DNA of 64,000 nucleotides from Oscillospiraceae bacterium (lineage in GTDB: Bacteria > Bacillota > Clostridia > Oscillospirales > Oscillospiraceae): the NCBI GenBank assembly GCA_015068125.1, contig SVLD01000003.1, forward strand, positions 1 through 64,000, written 5' to 3'. Below are positions 43,134 to 51,712 of this stretch, piece after piece. Made by a program: the position numbers and the translations under genes. The notes beneath the pieces are model-generated. The model did not search any database and was not told the DNA's origin. It was given only the letters and a program-made list of their open reading frames with translations. Within the stretch, counting starts at the first letter, position 1; the number at the start of each line of letters is the position of its first letter.

Positions 43134-44657
43134 ATGACCAAAATTCTGGAATATGTCAACGCCTTCGTCTGGGGCATCCCGGCGTTGGTGCTGATTTTGG
43201 GCGTAGGACTGTATATAACGCTGCGAACCGGCTTTGTCCAGTTTCGTCTTTTTCCAAGGGCAGTGCGAATGTTTTTCTCCCGGCTAAGCGGAAAAAACCA
43301 ACAGCAGGGGACGGTGTCCTCCTTCCAGGCGCTTTGCACAGCCCTTGCGGCCACAGTGGGCACAGGCAACCTGGCCGGTGTGGCTGGGGCCATCGCCATC
43401 GGCGGTCCGGGAGCTATTTTCTGGATGTGGGTCTGCGGCTTTATCGGCATGGCCACCAAGTATGCCGAGGCCACCCTGGCAGTCCATTGTCGGGTGCGGG
43501 ATCAGCGGGGCGAGCTGGTAGGCGGCCCCATGTACATGATCCGCCACGGAATGGGAGAGCGCTGGCATTGGCTGGCGGCCTGTTACAGCTTTTTTGGCGT
43601 CGTGGCGGCCTTTGGCGTGGGAAACGCCACCCAGATCAATGCGGTGGTGGGCGGTATCAATCAGGCGGTTATGAGCTTTGGCGGTCGGGAAACCACCTTC
43701 GGCAACCTGCTGATGGGTGCAATCCTGGCTGTTTTGATCGCTTCCATGCTGCTGGGCGGCATGCGCCGTATCGGCCTCATCGCGGAGCGGCTTGTGCCCT
43801 TTGCTTCGGCCGCCTATCTGCTTTTGGGCATTTTGGTTTTAGTGGCACGGGCGGATGCCCTTGGCGATGCCTTTTCTGCCATTTTCCATGGCGCGTTTAC
43901 GCCCCAAGCCGTCACCGGCGGCGCGGTGGGATCCCTCTTTTCGGTGCTGCGCATCGGTGTATCGAGAGGTGTATTCACCAACGAAGCCGGTATGGGTACT
44001 GCATCGATTGCCCATGCATCTGCCCAGGTCGACCACCCTGCGGAGCAGGGGCTTATGGGGATCATGGAGGTGTTTCTGGATACCGTCGTGATCTGCACCA
44101 TGACAGCTTTGGTGATCCTGGTCAGCGGCATTCCCATCCCCTATGGAGAGGATGTGGGGGTAATTCTAACCACCCAGGCATTTTCCAGCGTCTGCGGCAA
44201 TTGGGTAAGCGTGGTAATCGCCCTGGCACTTTGCTGCTTTGCCATCGCTACGGTGCTGGGCTGGGGACTCTATGGCGCCCGATGCGCCCAGTATCTCTTC
44301 GGCGACCATGTGTGGAAGCGGTTTGTGATCCTGCAATCCGTCACTGTGGTTCTGGGAGCGGTGCTGAAAACCGGCACTGTGTGGCTTCTTTCCGAAACTG
44401 TCAACGGCCTGATGGCCATTCCAAATTTGATCGTACTGGCGGCGCTGAGCCCGGAGCTTGCCCGCCTTACCAAACAATACAAACATAACCTGGCGAAGAA
44501 AAGCGCCAAGGGAGGTACTTATGAAGATTTCCATCAATGCCAACCGCTGCGAACCGTCGCCCATGCGAAAGTTCCACCCCATGGCGGTGCAGGCGCAAAA
44601 AGCGGGCAAGACCATCTATCACCTGAATATCGGCCAGCCGGATCTGCCCACACCTGA
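43134..44657 (+). CDS. Sodium:alanine/glycine symporter (AGCS family)
   Basis: A membrane protein of about ten helices with the AGCS signature GTGNLAGVAGAIAIGGPGAIFWMW and the block GVFTNEAGMGTASIAHA. Imports alanine, glycine or similar amino acids with Na+. The family sequence ends near residue 460 (NLAKKSA); the last 45 or so residues (GGTYEDFHQCQPLRTVAH and on) are the next gene read in another frame. The reading frame overlaps the aminotransferase gene by 137 bases, suggesting loss of the original stop. AGGAGG precedes the ATG. Confidence 0.9.
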   Translation: MTKILEYVNAFVWGIPALVLILGVGLYITLRTGFVQFRLFPRAVRMFFSRLSGKNQQQGTVSSFQALCTALAATVGTGNLAGVAGAIAIGGPGAIFWMWVCGFIGMATKYAEATLAVHCRVRDQRGELVGGPMYMIRHGMGERWHWLAACYSFFGVVAAFGVGNATQINAVVGGINQAVMSFGGRETTFGNLLMGAILAVLIASMLLGGMRRIGLIAERLVPFASAAYLLLGILVLVARADALGDAFSAIFHGAFTPQAVTGGAVGSLFSVLRIGVSRGVFTNEAGMGTASIAHASAQVDHPAEQGLMGIMEVFLDTVVICTMTALVILVSGIPIPYGEDVGVILTTQAFSSVCGNWVSVVIALALCCFAIATVLGWGLYGARCAQYLFGDHVWKRFVILQSVTVVLGAVLKTGTVWLLSETVNGLMAIPNLIVLAALSPELARLTKQYKHNLAKKSAKGGTYEDFHQCQPLRTVAHAKVPPHGGAGAKSGQDHLSPEYRPAGSAHT

Positions 44658-45726
44658 GGCTTATTTTGAGGCTGTCCGGAGCTTTGACCGCACCACTTTG
44701 GCCTACGAAGCATCCCCCGGCGCACCGGAGCTCATCGATGCCATCCGCAATTATTATGCCGGTTTGGGCGTAGAGCTGGAAAACAACGATGTTCTGGTCA
44801 CTACCGGCGGCAGTGAAGCGCTGCTGCTGACCTGCCTGAGCATCCTGGATCCCTATACCGAGGTCATCATCCCCGAGCCTTACTACCCCAACTATACCAC
44901 CTTCGTCCACGCTGCCGGCGGCCGGATCCGTGCCCTGCATACCTGCCCCGAGGAGGGCTACCGCTATGCTGACCGCAAGCGCATCGAAAGCCTGATCACC
45001 AGCAATACCAGGGCGATCCTCATCACCAATCCCGGTAACCCCACCGGCGTTGTGCTGGAGGAGCAGGAGATGCGGATGATCGCCGATATCGCCAAGAAGC
45101 ACGATCTGTTCCTGATCTGCGATGAAGTCTACCGGGAATTCTGCTACGACGATAAGTTCGGCGTGCCCACCATGGCTCGCTACGACGACCTGGATGATAA
45201 CCTGGTCATCATCGACTCCGTTTCCAAGCGTTTCTCCGCCTGCGGTGCCCGTGTTGGCTGCGTGGTGACCAAGAATAAGGAACTGCAGCAGGCGCTGCTG
45301 AAGTTCTGCCAGTCCCGTCTGTCCGTGGCTACCATCGACCAGATCGGCGCTTCCGCCCTGTACAGCGTGGGGCAGGAGTTCTTCCAAACTTGCAAGGAGG
45401 AGTACCGCCAGCGCAGAGATCTGGTGGTTTCCAAGCTACGGCAGATCCCCGGCGTGCTGGTGGAGGAGCCCATGGGCGCCTTTTATGTCATGGCAAGTCT
45501 GCCGGTGGACGATGCGGATAAATTCCAGCGCTGGCTGCTGGAGAGCTTCGATGACAACGGCGATACTGTCATGTTCGCCCCCGGCGCGCCTTTCTATGAA
45601 ACCCCCGGCAAGGGTATCAATGAAGTCCGCATCGCCTATGTCCGCAGCCAGGAGGAACTGAGCCGCGCTATGGATCTGCTGGCCCTTGGCATCCGCCGGT
45701 ATCAGGTGGAGGTCATGGGGGTATAA
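44521..45726 (+). CDS. Class I/II PLP aminotransferase (AspB-like)
   Basis: A 401-aa fold-type I aminotransferase: NIGQPDLPTPEAYF, the ring-stacking region TTGGSEALLLT, NPGNPTGVVLEE, CDEVYREFCYDD and the PLP-lysine motif DSVSKRFSACGARVGC. The start is ATG 44521 after GGGAGG, within the symporter reading frame. Substrate may be aspartate, alanine or an aromatic amino acid; co-transcription with an alanine-type symporter suggests amino-acid catabolism or exchange (inference). Confidence 0.92.
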   Translation: MKISINANRCEPSPMRKFHPMAVQAQKAGKTIYHLNIGQPDLPTPEAYFEAVRSFDRTTLAYEASPGAPELIDAIRNYYAGLGVELENNDVLVTTGGSEALLLTCLSILDPYTEVIIPEPYYPNYTTFVHAAGGRIRALHTCPEEGYRYADRKRIESLITSNTRAILITNPGNPTGVVLEEQEMRMIADIAKKHDLFLICDEVYREFCYDDKFGVPTMARYDDLDDNLVIIDSVSKRFSACGARVGCVVTKNKELQQALLKFCQSRLSVATIDQIGASALYSVGQEFFQTCKEEYRQRRDLVVSKLRQIPGVLVEEPMGAFYVMASLPVDDADKFQRWLLESFDDNGDTVMFAPGAPFYETPGKGINEVRIAYVRSQEELSRAMDLLALGIRRYQVEVMGV

Positions 45727-45732
45727 TACCCG

Positions 45733-45762
45733 TTGACAATCGGGGTGTCCCGGTGTTAAAAT
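45733..45762 (+). promoter_or_regulatory. Promoter of the cysS operon
   Basis: TTGACA, 18 bases, TAAAAT, just upstream of the T-box leader and directly after the aminotransferase stop. Confidence 0.75.
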
Positions 45763-45769
45763 AATGATA

Positions 45770-45966
45770 GTCGTGTTGATCGGAAAGAGTAGCGGTAACG
45801 CAACCTTCAGAGAGCTTGGGCGTATGGTGGGAGTCCGGGCAGGGGAGTGCCGTGAAAGTGCGTCCGGGAGCGAAAACTGCATATCAAGTAATAAATGAGA
45901 GTGGAACCGCGAGTAAGTATTACCCGCCTCTTGTACCGTTGGTCAAGAGGCGGGATTCTGTTTTTT
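45770..45966 (+). promoter_or_regulatory. T-box leader, probably tRNA-Cys responsive
   Basis: The leader has the AGAGAG element of Stem I, the T-box sequence GAGTGGAACCGCGAG (45897-45913), and a terminator CCCGCCTCTTG, ten-base loop, CAAGAGGCGGG (45923-45954), followed by TTCTGTTTTTT. A TGC triplet (45878-45880) is a candidate Cys specifier codon. Uncharged tRNA would pair with GGAACC and favour the antiterminator. The Cys identity comes mainly from cysS downstream. Confidence 0.9.
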
Positions 45967-45979
45967 GGAGGTTTTTTCT

Positions 45980-47395
45980 ATGTATCTTTATAATTCCCTT
46001 TCCCATAAGAAGGAGCTGTTTGTTCCCAATCATCCCGATGTGGTGAAGATGTACACCTGCGGCCCCACGGTGTACCACTATGCCCACATCGGCAACCTGC
46101 GTACCTACATCATGGAGGATGTGCTGGAAAAGGCTCTGCGCTACCAGGGCTACAATGTCAAGCGCGTCATGAATATCACTGATGTTGGACACCTGGCTTC
46201 CGATGCCGATACCGGCGAAGATAAGATGCTCAAGGGCGCCAAGCGGGAGAATAAATCCGTCATGGACATTGCCCGGTTCTATACCGACGCCTTCTTTGCC
46301 GACTGTGACAAGCTGAACATCAAGCGGCCTGATGTGGTGGAGCCTGCCACCAACTGTATCGATGCCTATATCGAAATGGTTCAGAAGCTCCTGGATACCG
46401 GCAAGGCCTACTTCGTGGGCGGAAATGTCTATTTCGATACTTCCACTTTGGAAAAATACTATGTCTTCAACGACCACGACGAAGAAGATCTGGCCACCGG
46501 CGTCCGTGAGGGCGTGGAGGAGGACACCAACAAGCGCAATAAGAACGACTTCGTCCTGTGGTTTACCAAGAGTAAGTTTGAGGATCAGGCGCTGAAGTGG
46601 GATTCTCCCTGGGGCGTTGGCTATCCCGGCTGGCATATCGAGTGCTCCTGCATTTCTATGAAGCACCTGGGCGAGGATCTGGATATCCACGCCGGCGGTA
46701 TCGACAATGCCTTCCCCCACCACACCAACGAGATCGCTCAGAGTGAGAGCTACCTGGGTCACAAGTGGTGCAACTATTGGTTCCATGTCCATCACCTGAA
46801 TACCGATACCGGAAAAATGTCCAAGTCCAAGGGCGAATTTTTGACGGTCTCCCTGCTGGAAAGCAAGGGCTATGACCCCATGGCTTACCGGCTGTTCTGC
46901 CTCCAGAGCCACTACCGCCGAAACCTGGTATTCAGCTGGGAAAACCTGGACAATGCGGTAATCGCTTACAATAAGCTGATTGCCAAGATTGCCACCTTTC
47001 AAAATGACGGCGCGGTGGAAGAAGCCGAATTGGCCGCACTAAAAGAGAAGTTCTCCAATGCCCTCAATGGCGACCTGAATACCTCTCTGGCCGTCACCGC
47101 GGTCTACGATGTACTGAAAGCCAAGTGCAATGACGCCACCAAGCTGGCGGCTTTGGCTGATTTCGATACCGTTCTGTCCCTGAATCTGCTGTCCGCTGCG
47201 GAGTCTCTGCGGAAAAAGCAGGCTGAGGAAGAGGCCGCCAACGCCGATCCCGAGATCGATGCTCTGGTGGCTGCCCGTACCGAGGCCAAGAAGGCCAAGA
47301 ACTGGGCGGAAGCAGACCGTATCCGTGACGAACTGAAGGCCCGTGGCATCGAGATCATCGATACGCCCCAGGGCGCCAAGTGGAGAAAAGTATGA
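45980..47395 (+). CDS. cysS: Cysteinyl-tRNA synthetase
   Basis: Charges tRNA-Cys. The 471-aa class I enzyme has TCGPTVYHYAHIGN with the HIGH-type motif, zinc ligands including GWHIECSCIS and HHTNEIAQSE, and KMSKSKGEF. Length is typical. Start 45980 follows TTGGAGG; the TTG at 45965 in the track is in that ribosome binding site. The stop overlaps polA by four bases. Confidence 0.97.
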   Translation: MYLYNSLSHKKELFVPNHPDVVKMYTCGPTVYHYAHIGNLRTYIMEDVLEKALRYQGYNVKRVMNITDVGHLASDADTGEDKMLKGAKRENKSVMDIARFYTDAFFADCDKLNIKRPDVVEPATNCIDAYIEMVQKLLDTGKAYFVGGNVYFDTSTLEKYYVFNDHDEEDLATGVREGVEEDTNKRNKNDFVLWFTKSKFEDQALKWDSPWGVGYPGWHIECSCISMKHLGEDLDIHAGGIDNAFPHHTNEIAQSESYLGHKWCNYWFHVHHLNTDTGKMSKSKGEFLTVSLLESKGYDPMAYRLFCLQSHYRRNLVFSWENLDNAVIAYNKLIAKIATFQNDGAVEEAELAALKEKFSNALNGDLNTSLAVTAVYDVLKAKCNDATKLAALADFDTVLSLNLLSAAESLRKKQAEEEAANADPEIDALVAARTEAKKAKNWAEADRIRDELKARGIEIIDTPQGAKWRKV

Positions 47396-49926
47396 AGCTG
47401 ATGATCCTTGACGGTAACTCCGTCATCAATCGGGCATTTTACGGGATTAAGCCCCTTACCAACCGGGAGGGGCTTTATACCAATGCCATTTTTGGCTTCC
47501 TGAATATCCTGGATCGCATGGAAAAAGAGGAGCAGCCCGAGGCGGTCTGCGTGGCCTTTGACCTCCATGGACCTACCTTCCGTCATTTGCAGTACGATGG
47601 CTATAAGGCCACCCGTCACGGCATGCCGGAAGAGCTTGCAATGCAGATGCCGGTAATGAAGGATGTCCTGCGAGCTATGAACATTCCCATTTACGAATGT
47701 CAGGGCTGGGAGGCCGACGATGTCATCGGCACAGTTGGCCGCATTTGCTCAAATAATCAATGGGAGTGCGTGGTGGTCACCGGTGATCGGGACAGCCTGC
47801 AGCTCATCGACGAAAATGTCCATGTCAAGCTGGTCATTTCCCGTCCGGGACAGACCACTGCTACCTTGTATACCGAGGAGGTTTTCCGTCAGGAGTACGG
47901 TTTTGAGCCGAAGAAAATGGTGGATTTGAAAGCCCTTATGGGCGATTCCTCGGACAATATTCCCGGCGTTGCCGGCGTCGGCCCCAAAACCGCCACGGAG
48001 CTGCTGTTGAAATTCGGCTCCCTGGACGGCGTTTATGAAAAATTGGCGGACGATTCCATCCGCCCCAAGCTCCGTGAAAAGCTGGAGGCTGGCCGGGAAA
48101 GTGCCTATATGTCCTACGACCTTGCCACCATCCGCTGCGAAGCCCCTATCGATTTTGAGCCCCGGGATGCCCTGGTGCGGCCCTATAACCGGCCGGAACT
48201 GTACGCCCTGTTCCAGAAACTGGAGTTTGTAAAGCTGATCGATAAGTACGGCCTTCGGGGTGCGGAATTGGAAACGGTCAGCGCCGCCCCTGTAAAGAAA
48301 GCGGAAGCTTTGCCCCGGGTGGATGCTGTGCCCGAAGATGTATCTTTCTGCGCCTTGTACCTGGCGGAGGACGGCAGCCTGGGCTTAGCTTGGGAGAAAG
48401 GCGTATGCGTGCTGACTCCCATGGAAGCCCAGATGGGTGGCATTTCCCTGGAAAACAAGAACCTTATTTTCCACGACAGTAAAACCACCATGCACGCCCT
48501 GGATGAAATGGGCATCGCCTATGGCAACTGTGAATTTGACACTGCCCTGGCGGCCTACGACCTGAATCCCTCCCAGTCGGACTACGCTGTGTCCAAGCTG
48601 GCCACCAATTACCTGGGTGTGTCTGTGGAGGATGGGGACGCAGCTGCCGGTGCGGAGGCTGTCTGGAATCTGCAGAGCGTCCTGGAAGAGGAACTGGAGA
48701 AAGACGGCATGACCGCCCTGTACCGGGATATCGAACTGCCTCTTTGCGATGTGCTCTACCGCATGGAAAAGGCCGGCGTATCCATTGACCGTCAGCAGCT
48801 TGCCCAGTTCGGCGATATGCTGACTGTGCGTATCGACGAATGCGAGAAGCTGATCTACGGTTACTCCGAAGAACCGTTCAATATCAATTCCACCAAGCAG
48901 CTTGGAGAATTGCTCTTTGTAAAACTGGGCCTGCCCCCGGTGAAGAAAACCAAAACCGGCTATTCCACCAATGCCGATGTGCTGGAAAAACTGAAGGACA
49001 AGCACCCCGTTATTCCGGCCATCATGGATTACCGGATGCTGACTAAGCTAAAATCCACCTATGCCGAGGGGTTGATGAAGGTCATCTGCGACGATGGCCG
49101 TATCCGCACCACCTTCCAAAACCTGGTCACCGCCACAGGCCGCCTTTCCTCTACGGAGCCGAACCTGCAGAATATCCCCGTCCGTACAGACCTGGGCGCA
49201 GAGATCCGCAAAATGTTCGTACCCAAGCCCGGTTGTGTGCTTGTGGATGCGGATTACAGCCAGATCGAGCTGCGGGTCCTGGCCCATATCGCCCAGGATG
49301 CGGTGATGCAGGAGGCTTTCAAAAGCGGTATGGATATCCACACCGTTACTGCCTCCCAGGTATTCGGTGTTGCTCCGGAGGATGTCACACCCCTCCAGCG
49401 ACGCCACGCAAAGGCCGTCAATTTCGGTATCGTCTACGGCATTTCGGAGTTCTCCCTATCGGAGGATATCGGTGTCAGCCGGTACGAAGCCAAAAACTAT
49501 ATCGACAGCTACCTGGAAAACTACCGGGGCGTCCGGGATTATATGAAGCGCGTGGTAGCGGATGCCAGAGAATGTGGCTTTACAACGACACTCTATGGCC
49601 GCAAGCGCTATATCCCGGAACTGAAAGCTGCCAATTTCAATATCCGCCAGGGTGCGGAGCGCATCGCCCTGAATACCCCCATCCAGGGTACCGCCGCCGA
49701 CCTCATCAAGCTGGCCATGCTTCGGGTGGACAAGGCTCTGGCAGAGCATTACCCGGAAGCGAAGCTCCTGCTGCAGGTTCACGACGAACTCATCGTGGAA
49801 TGTCCCGAGTCTATTGCCACCGAGGTGGCGGCACTGGTAAGCCGGGAAATGGAGCAGGTGGCAGCCTTGGCAGTGCCCCTGACCGCGGAAGCAAAAATCG
49901 GAAAGAGCTGGTTTGAAGCAAAATGA
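47392..49926 (+). CDS. polA: DNA polymerase I
   Basis: An 844-aa polymerase for gap filling and Okazaki-fragment maturation. N-terminal 5' nuclease (MILDGNSVINRAFYG, WEADDVIGT, TGDRDSLQL, DLKALMGDSSDNIPGV), a degenerate middle domain lacking the DTE motif of an active 3'-5' exonuclease, and the polymerase with VDADYSQIELRVLAHIA (motif A), RRHAKAVNFGIVYG (motif B) and QVHDELIVE (motif C). The start ATG 47392 overlaps the cysS stop (ATGA), so polA is read from the T-box transcript unless an internal promoter exists. Confidence 0.97.
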   Translation: MKLMILDGNSVINRAFYGIKPLTNREGLYTNAIFGFLNILDRMEKEEQPEAVCVAFDLHGPTFRHLQYDGYKATRHGMPEELAMQMPVMKDVLRAMNIPIYECQGWEADDVIGTVGRICSNNQWECVVVTGDRDSLQLIDENVHVKLVISRPGQTTATLYTEEVFRQEYGFEPKKMVDLKALMGDSSDNIPGVAGVGPKTATELLLKFGSLDGVYEKLADDSIRPKLREKLEAGRESAYMSYDLATIRCEAPIDFEPRDALVRPYNRPELYALFQKLEFVKLIDKYGLRGAELETVSAAPVKKAEALPRVDAVPEDVSFCALYLAEDGSLGLAWEKGVCVLTPMEAQMGGISLENKNLIFHDSKTTMHALDEMGIAYGNCEFDTALAAYDLNPSQSDYAVSKLATNYLGVSVEDGDAAAGAEAVWNLQSVLEEELEKDGMTALYRDIELPLCDVLYRMEKAGVSIDRQQLAQFGDMLTVRIDECEKLIYGYSEEPFNINSTKQLGELLFVKLGLPPVKKTKTGYSTNADVLEKLKDKHPVIPAIMDYRMLTKLKSTYAEGLMKVICDDGRIRTTFQNLVTATGRLSSTEPNLQNIPVRTDLGAEIRKMFVPKPGCVLVDADYSQIELRVLAHIAQDAVMQEAFKSGMDIHTVTASQVFGVAPEDVTPLQRRHAKAVNFGIVYGISEFSLSEDIGVSRYEAKNYIDSYLENYRGVRDYMKRVVADARECGFTTTLYGRKRYIPELKAANFNIRQGAERIALNTPIQGTAADLIKLAMLRVDKALAEHYPEAKLLLQVHDELIVECPESIATEVAALVSREMEQVAALAVPLTAEAKIGKSWFEAK

Positions 49927-50363
49927 GAATCGTAATCATGGATGAAAGCCATGTTTCCCAAATCGCCCAGTTGGAAAAACTGTGCTTCTCCGACCCCTGG
50001 AGCGAAAGGAGCATCGCTACCGAACTGACCAGCGACCTGTCCTGCTGGCTTGTGGCTATGGATGGGGAATGTGTCGTGGGCTATGTAGGCTCTCAGAGCG
50101 TGCTGGGAGAGTCGGATATGATGAACATCGCCGTCCACCCGGATCACCGCCGACAGGGCATTGCTGAGGCTCTGGTGACAGCGCTGATCGAAGAACTCTC
50201 CCGCCGGGGCAACCACAGCCTCATGTTGGAGGTTCGTCCCTCCAACACCCCTGCGACTACCCTGTATGAAAAACTGGGATTCCACCAGGTGGGATGCCGT
50301 CCCAATTACTACCGCAATCCCAAAGAGGATGCGCTGATCCTGCGAAAGGAGTGGCAGATTTGA
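49923..50363 (+). CDS. rimI: Ribosomal protein S18 alanine N-acetyltransferase
   Basis: The 146-aa GNAT protein has the acetyl-CoA motif NIAVHPDHRRQGIAEAL and the C-terminal NTPATTLYEKLGFHQVG, matching RimI. It commonly sits beside tsaD (and tsaB) in Firmicutes. The ATG overlaps the polA stop (ATGA) and its stop overlaps tsaD, so all are coupled. Acetylation of S18 is the family role; other protein targets are possible. Confidence 0.9.
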   Translation: MRIVIMDESHVSQIAQLEKLCFSDPWSERSIATELTSDLSCWLVAMDGECVVGYVGSQSVLGESDMMNIAVHPDHRRQGIAEALVTALIEELSRRGNHSLMLEVRPSNTPATTLYEKLGFHQVGCRPNYYRNPKEDALILRKEWQI

Positions 50364-51376
50364 ATATTCTCGCAATTGAATCCTCCTGCGATGAAACTGC
50401 CGTTGCCATTGTTCGGGACGGTAGGGAAGTGCTGACGGATTGCATCGCCTCCCAGGTAGAGCTGCATCGGATCTACGGCGGTGTTGTGCCGGAAATTGCC
50501 TCCCGGATGCATATTGAGGCCATCTACGGCCTGGCCGACCAGGCTCTGGCTACTGCCAATCTTACCCGGCAGGATATCGATGCCGTGGCCGTGACCTATG
50601 CTCCGGGCCTCATCGGCGCGGTGCTGGTGGGTGTGAATTTCGCCAAGGCGGCAGCTCTGGCTATGGATAAGCCCCTGATCCCGGTGCACCACATCCGGGG
50701 ACATATCGCCGCCAATTACATCGCCTATCCCGATTTGAAGCCGCCCTTTTTGTGTCTGGTGGTTTCCGGCGGCCATACCATGATCGTCCATGTGAAGGAC
50801 TATACGGATATGGAGATTTTGGGCGGCACATTGGACGACGCCGCCGGCGAATCTTTTGACAAGGTTGCCCGGGTGCTGGGAATGCCCTATCCCGGCGGTG
50901 CTGCCTTGGATAAAGCCGCCGCGTCCGGCGACGAAAGCAAGTACGATCTGCCCCGGAGCAAGCCCGGCGAAAATCCCTATAATATGAGCTTCTCCGGCCT
51001 TAAGACAGCTGCCCTGAATCTGATCCACCATGCCGAGCAGGTGGGCGAGGAGCTGGATATCCCCAGCCTCTGTGCCTCTTTTTCCGCCGCGGTGTCTGAT
51101 ACTCTGGTTCCCCGGGTGGTTCGCGCCCTGGAGGAAACCGGTCTGCGGAAGATAGCGGTAGCCGGCGGCGTAGCGGCCAATTTCCGGATCCGTCGGGATA
51201 TCCTTGCAGCTGCGGAGAAGCTGAACGCTGAAGTTTTTATGCCGCCGCTGTCTCTTTGCGGCGACAATGCTGCCATGATCGGCGCCCAGGCGTACTACGA
51301 ATACTTGGCCGGAAATCTGGGGGATATGGGGCTGAACGCCTATGCAACAAAATCCATTTTGGGAGAAACCCTGTGA
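50360..51376 (+). CDS. tsaD: tRNA t6A threonylcarbamoyltransferase subunit TsaD
   Basis: Transfers the threonylcarbamoyl group to A37 of ANN-decoding tRNAs. The 338-aa ASKHA protein has LAIESSCDETAVAI, the metal-binding HHIRGHIAAN, VVSGGHTMIVHV and the C-terminal GGVAANFRIR. Start is TTG 50360, overlapping the rimI stop (TTGA), with AAGGAG eight bases upstream; the track start is 22 codons early. The partners tsaB and tsaE are not in this cluster. Confidence 0.96.
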   Translation: MNILAIESSCDETAVAIVRDGREVLTDCIASQVELHRIYGGVVPEIASRMHIEAIYGLADQALATANLTRQDIDAVAVTYAPGLIGAVLVGVNFAKAAALAMDKPLIPVHHIRGHIAANYIAYPDLKPPFLCLVVSGGHTMIVHVKDYTDMEILGGTLDDAAGESFDKVARVLGMPYPGGAALDKAAASGDESKYDLPRSKPGENPYNMSFSGLKTAALNLIHHAEQVGEELDIPSLCASFSAAVSDTLVPRVVRALEETGLRKIAVAGGVAANFRIRRDILAAAEKLNAEVFMPPLSLCGDNAAMIGAQAYYEYLAGNLGDMGLNAYATKSILGETL

Positions 51377-51411
51377 TAAAAATACGGAGGCGAAAATGCC
51401 TCCGTATTTTT
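51377..51411 (+). terminator. Terminator of the cysS-polA-rimI-tsaD operon
   Basis: AAAAATACGGAGGC, loop GAAAAT, GCCTCCGTATTTTT immediately after the tsaD stop. Confidence 0.92.
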
Positions 51412-51676
51412 GCGCTCAAAACGGCTGTTACATACTGCTTATGCATAATCACCGAGTAAATATCAGTTAAAAACAAAATTGCCTGGATAAATAGTTTGGA
51501 ATACCTCACAAAATACGAGATTTGACCAATTTCGACAATAAAAATGCAAGCGCCCGCCTGTTGATAAACCTGTGGAAACTGTGAATAACTTTCCATTAAA
51601 AGGAATTATTTTGTGTTTATGTAAACCAAATGCATAACATTTATTCACAGAAAAGCAAATTTTTTGACGAAATATG
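51412..51676. other. AT-rich gap with DnaA-box-like cluster
   Basis: No gene is supported in these 265 bases. Three DnaA-box-like 9-mers lie close together on the minus strand: TGTTGATAA (51559), TGTGGAAAC (51571) and TGTGAATAA (51580), and TTATTCACA lies at 51641 on the plus strand. Three differ from TTATCCACA by one base, the second by two. The region is much more AT-rich than its surroundings. Confidence 0.5.
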
Positions 51677-51705
51677 GAAAAAGGAGGCGTATGAAAACGC
51701 CTCCT
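51677..51705 (-). terminator. Terminator of the oxidoreductase operon
   Basis: On the minus strand AGGAGGCGT, loop TTTCAT, ACGCCTCCT, then TTTTTCC. It begins eight bases after the last stop codon. Confidence 0.9.
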
Positions 51706-51712
51706 AAAATGC

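Noticed and set aside
45965-45979. TTG start of cysS at 45965
   Set aside because: It overlaps the ribosome binding site TTGGAGG; ATG 45980 is properly spaced.
51412-51676. Chromosomal origin of replication
   Set aside because: DnaA-box-like 9-mers are present, but none of the origin genes (dnaA, dnaN, rpmH, gyrB) is in the region and flanking genes are not typical.
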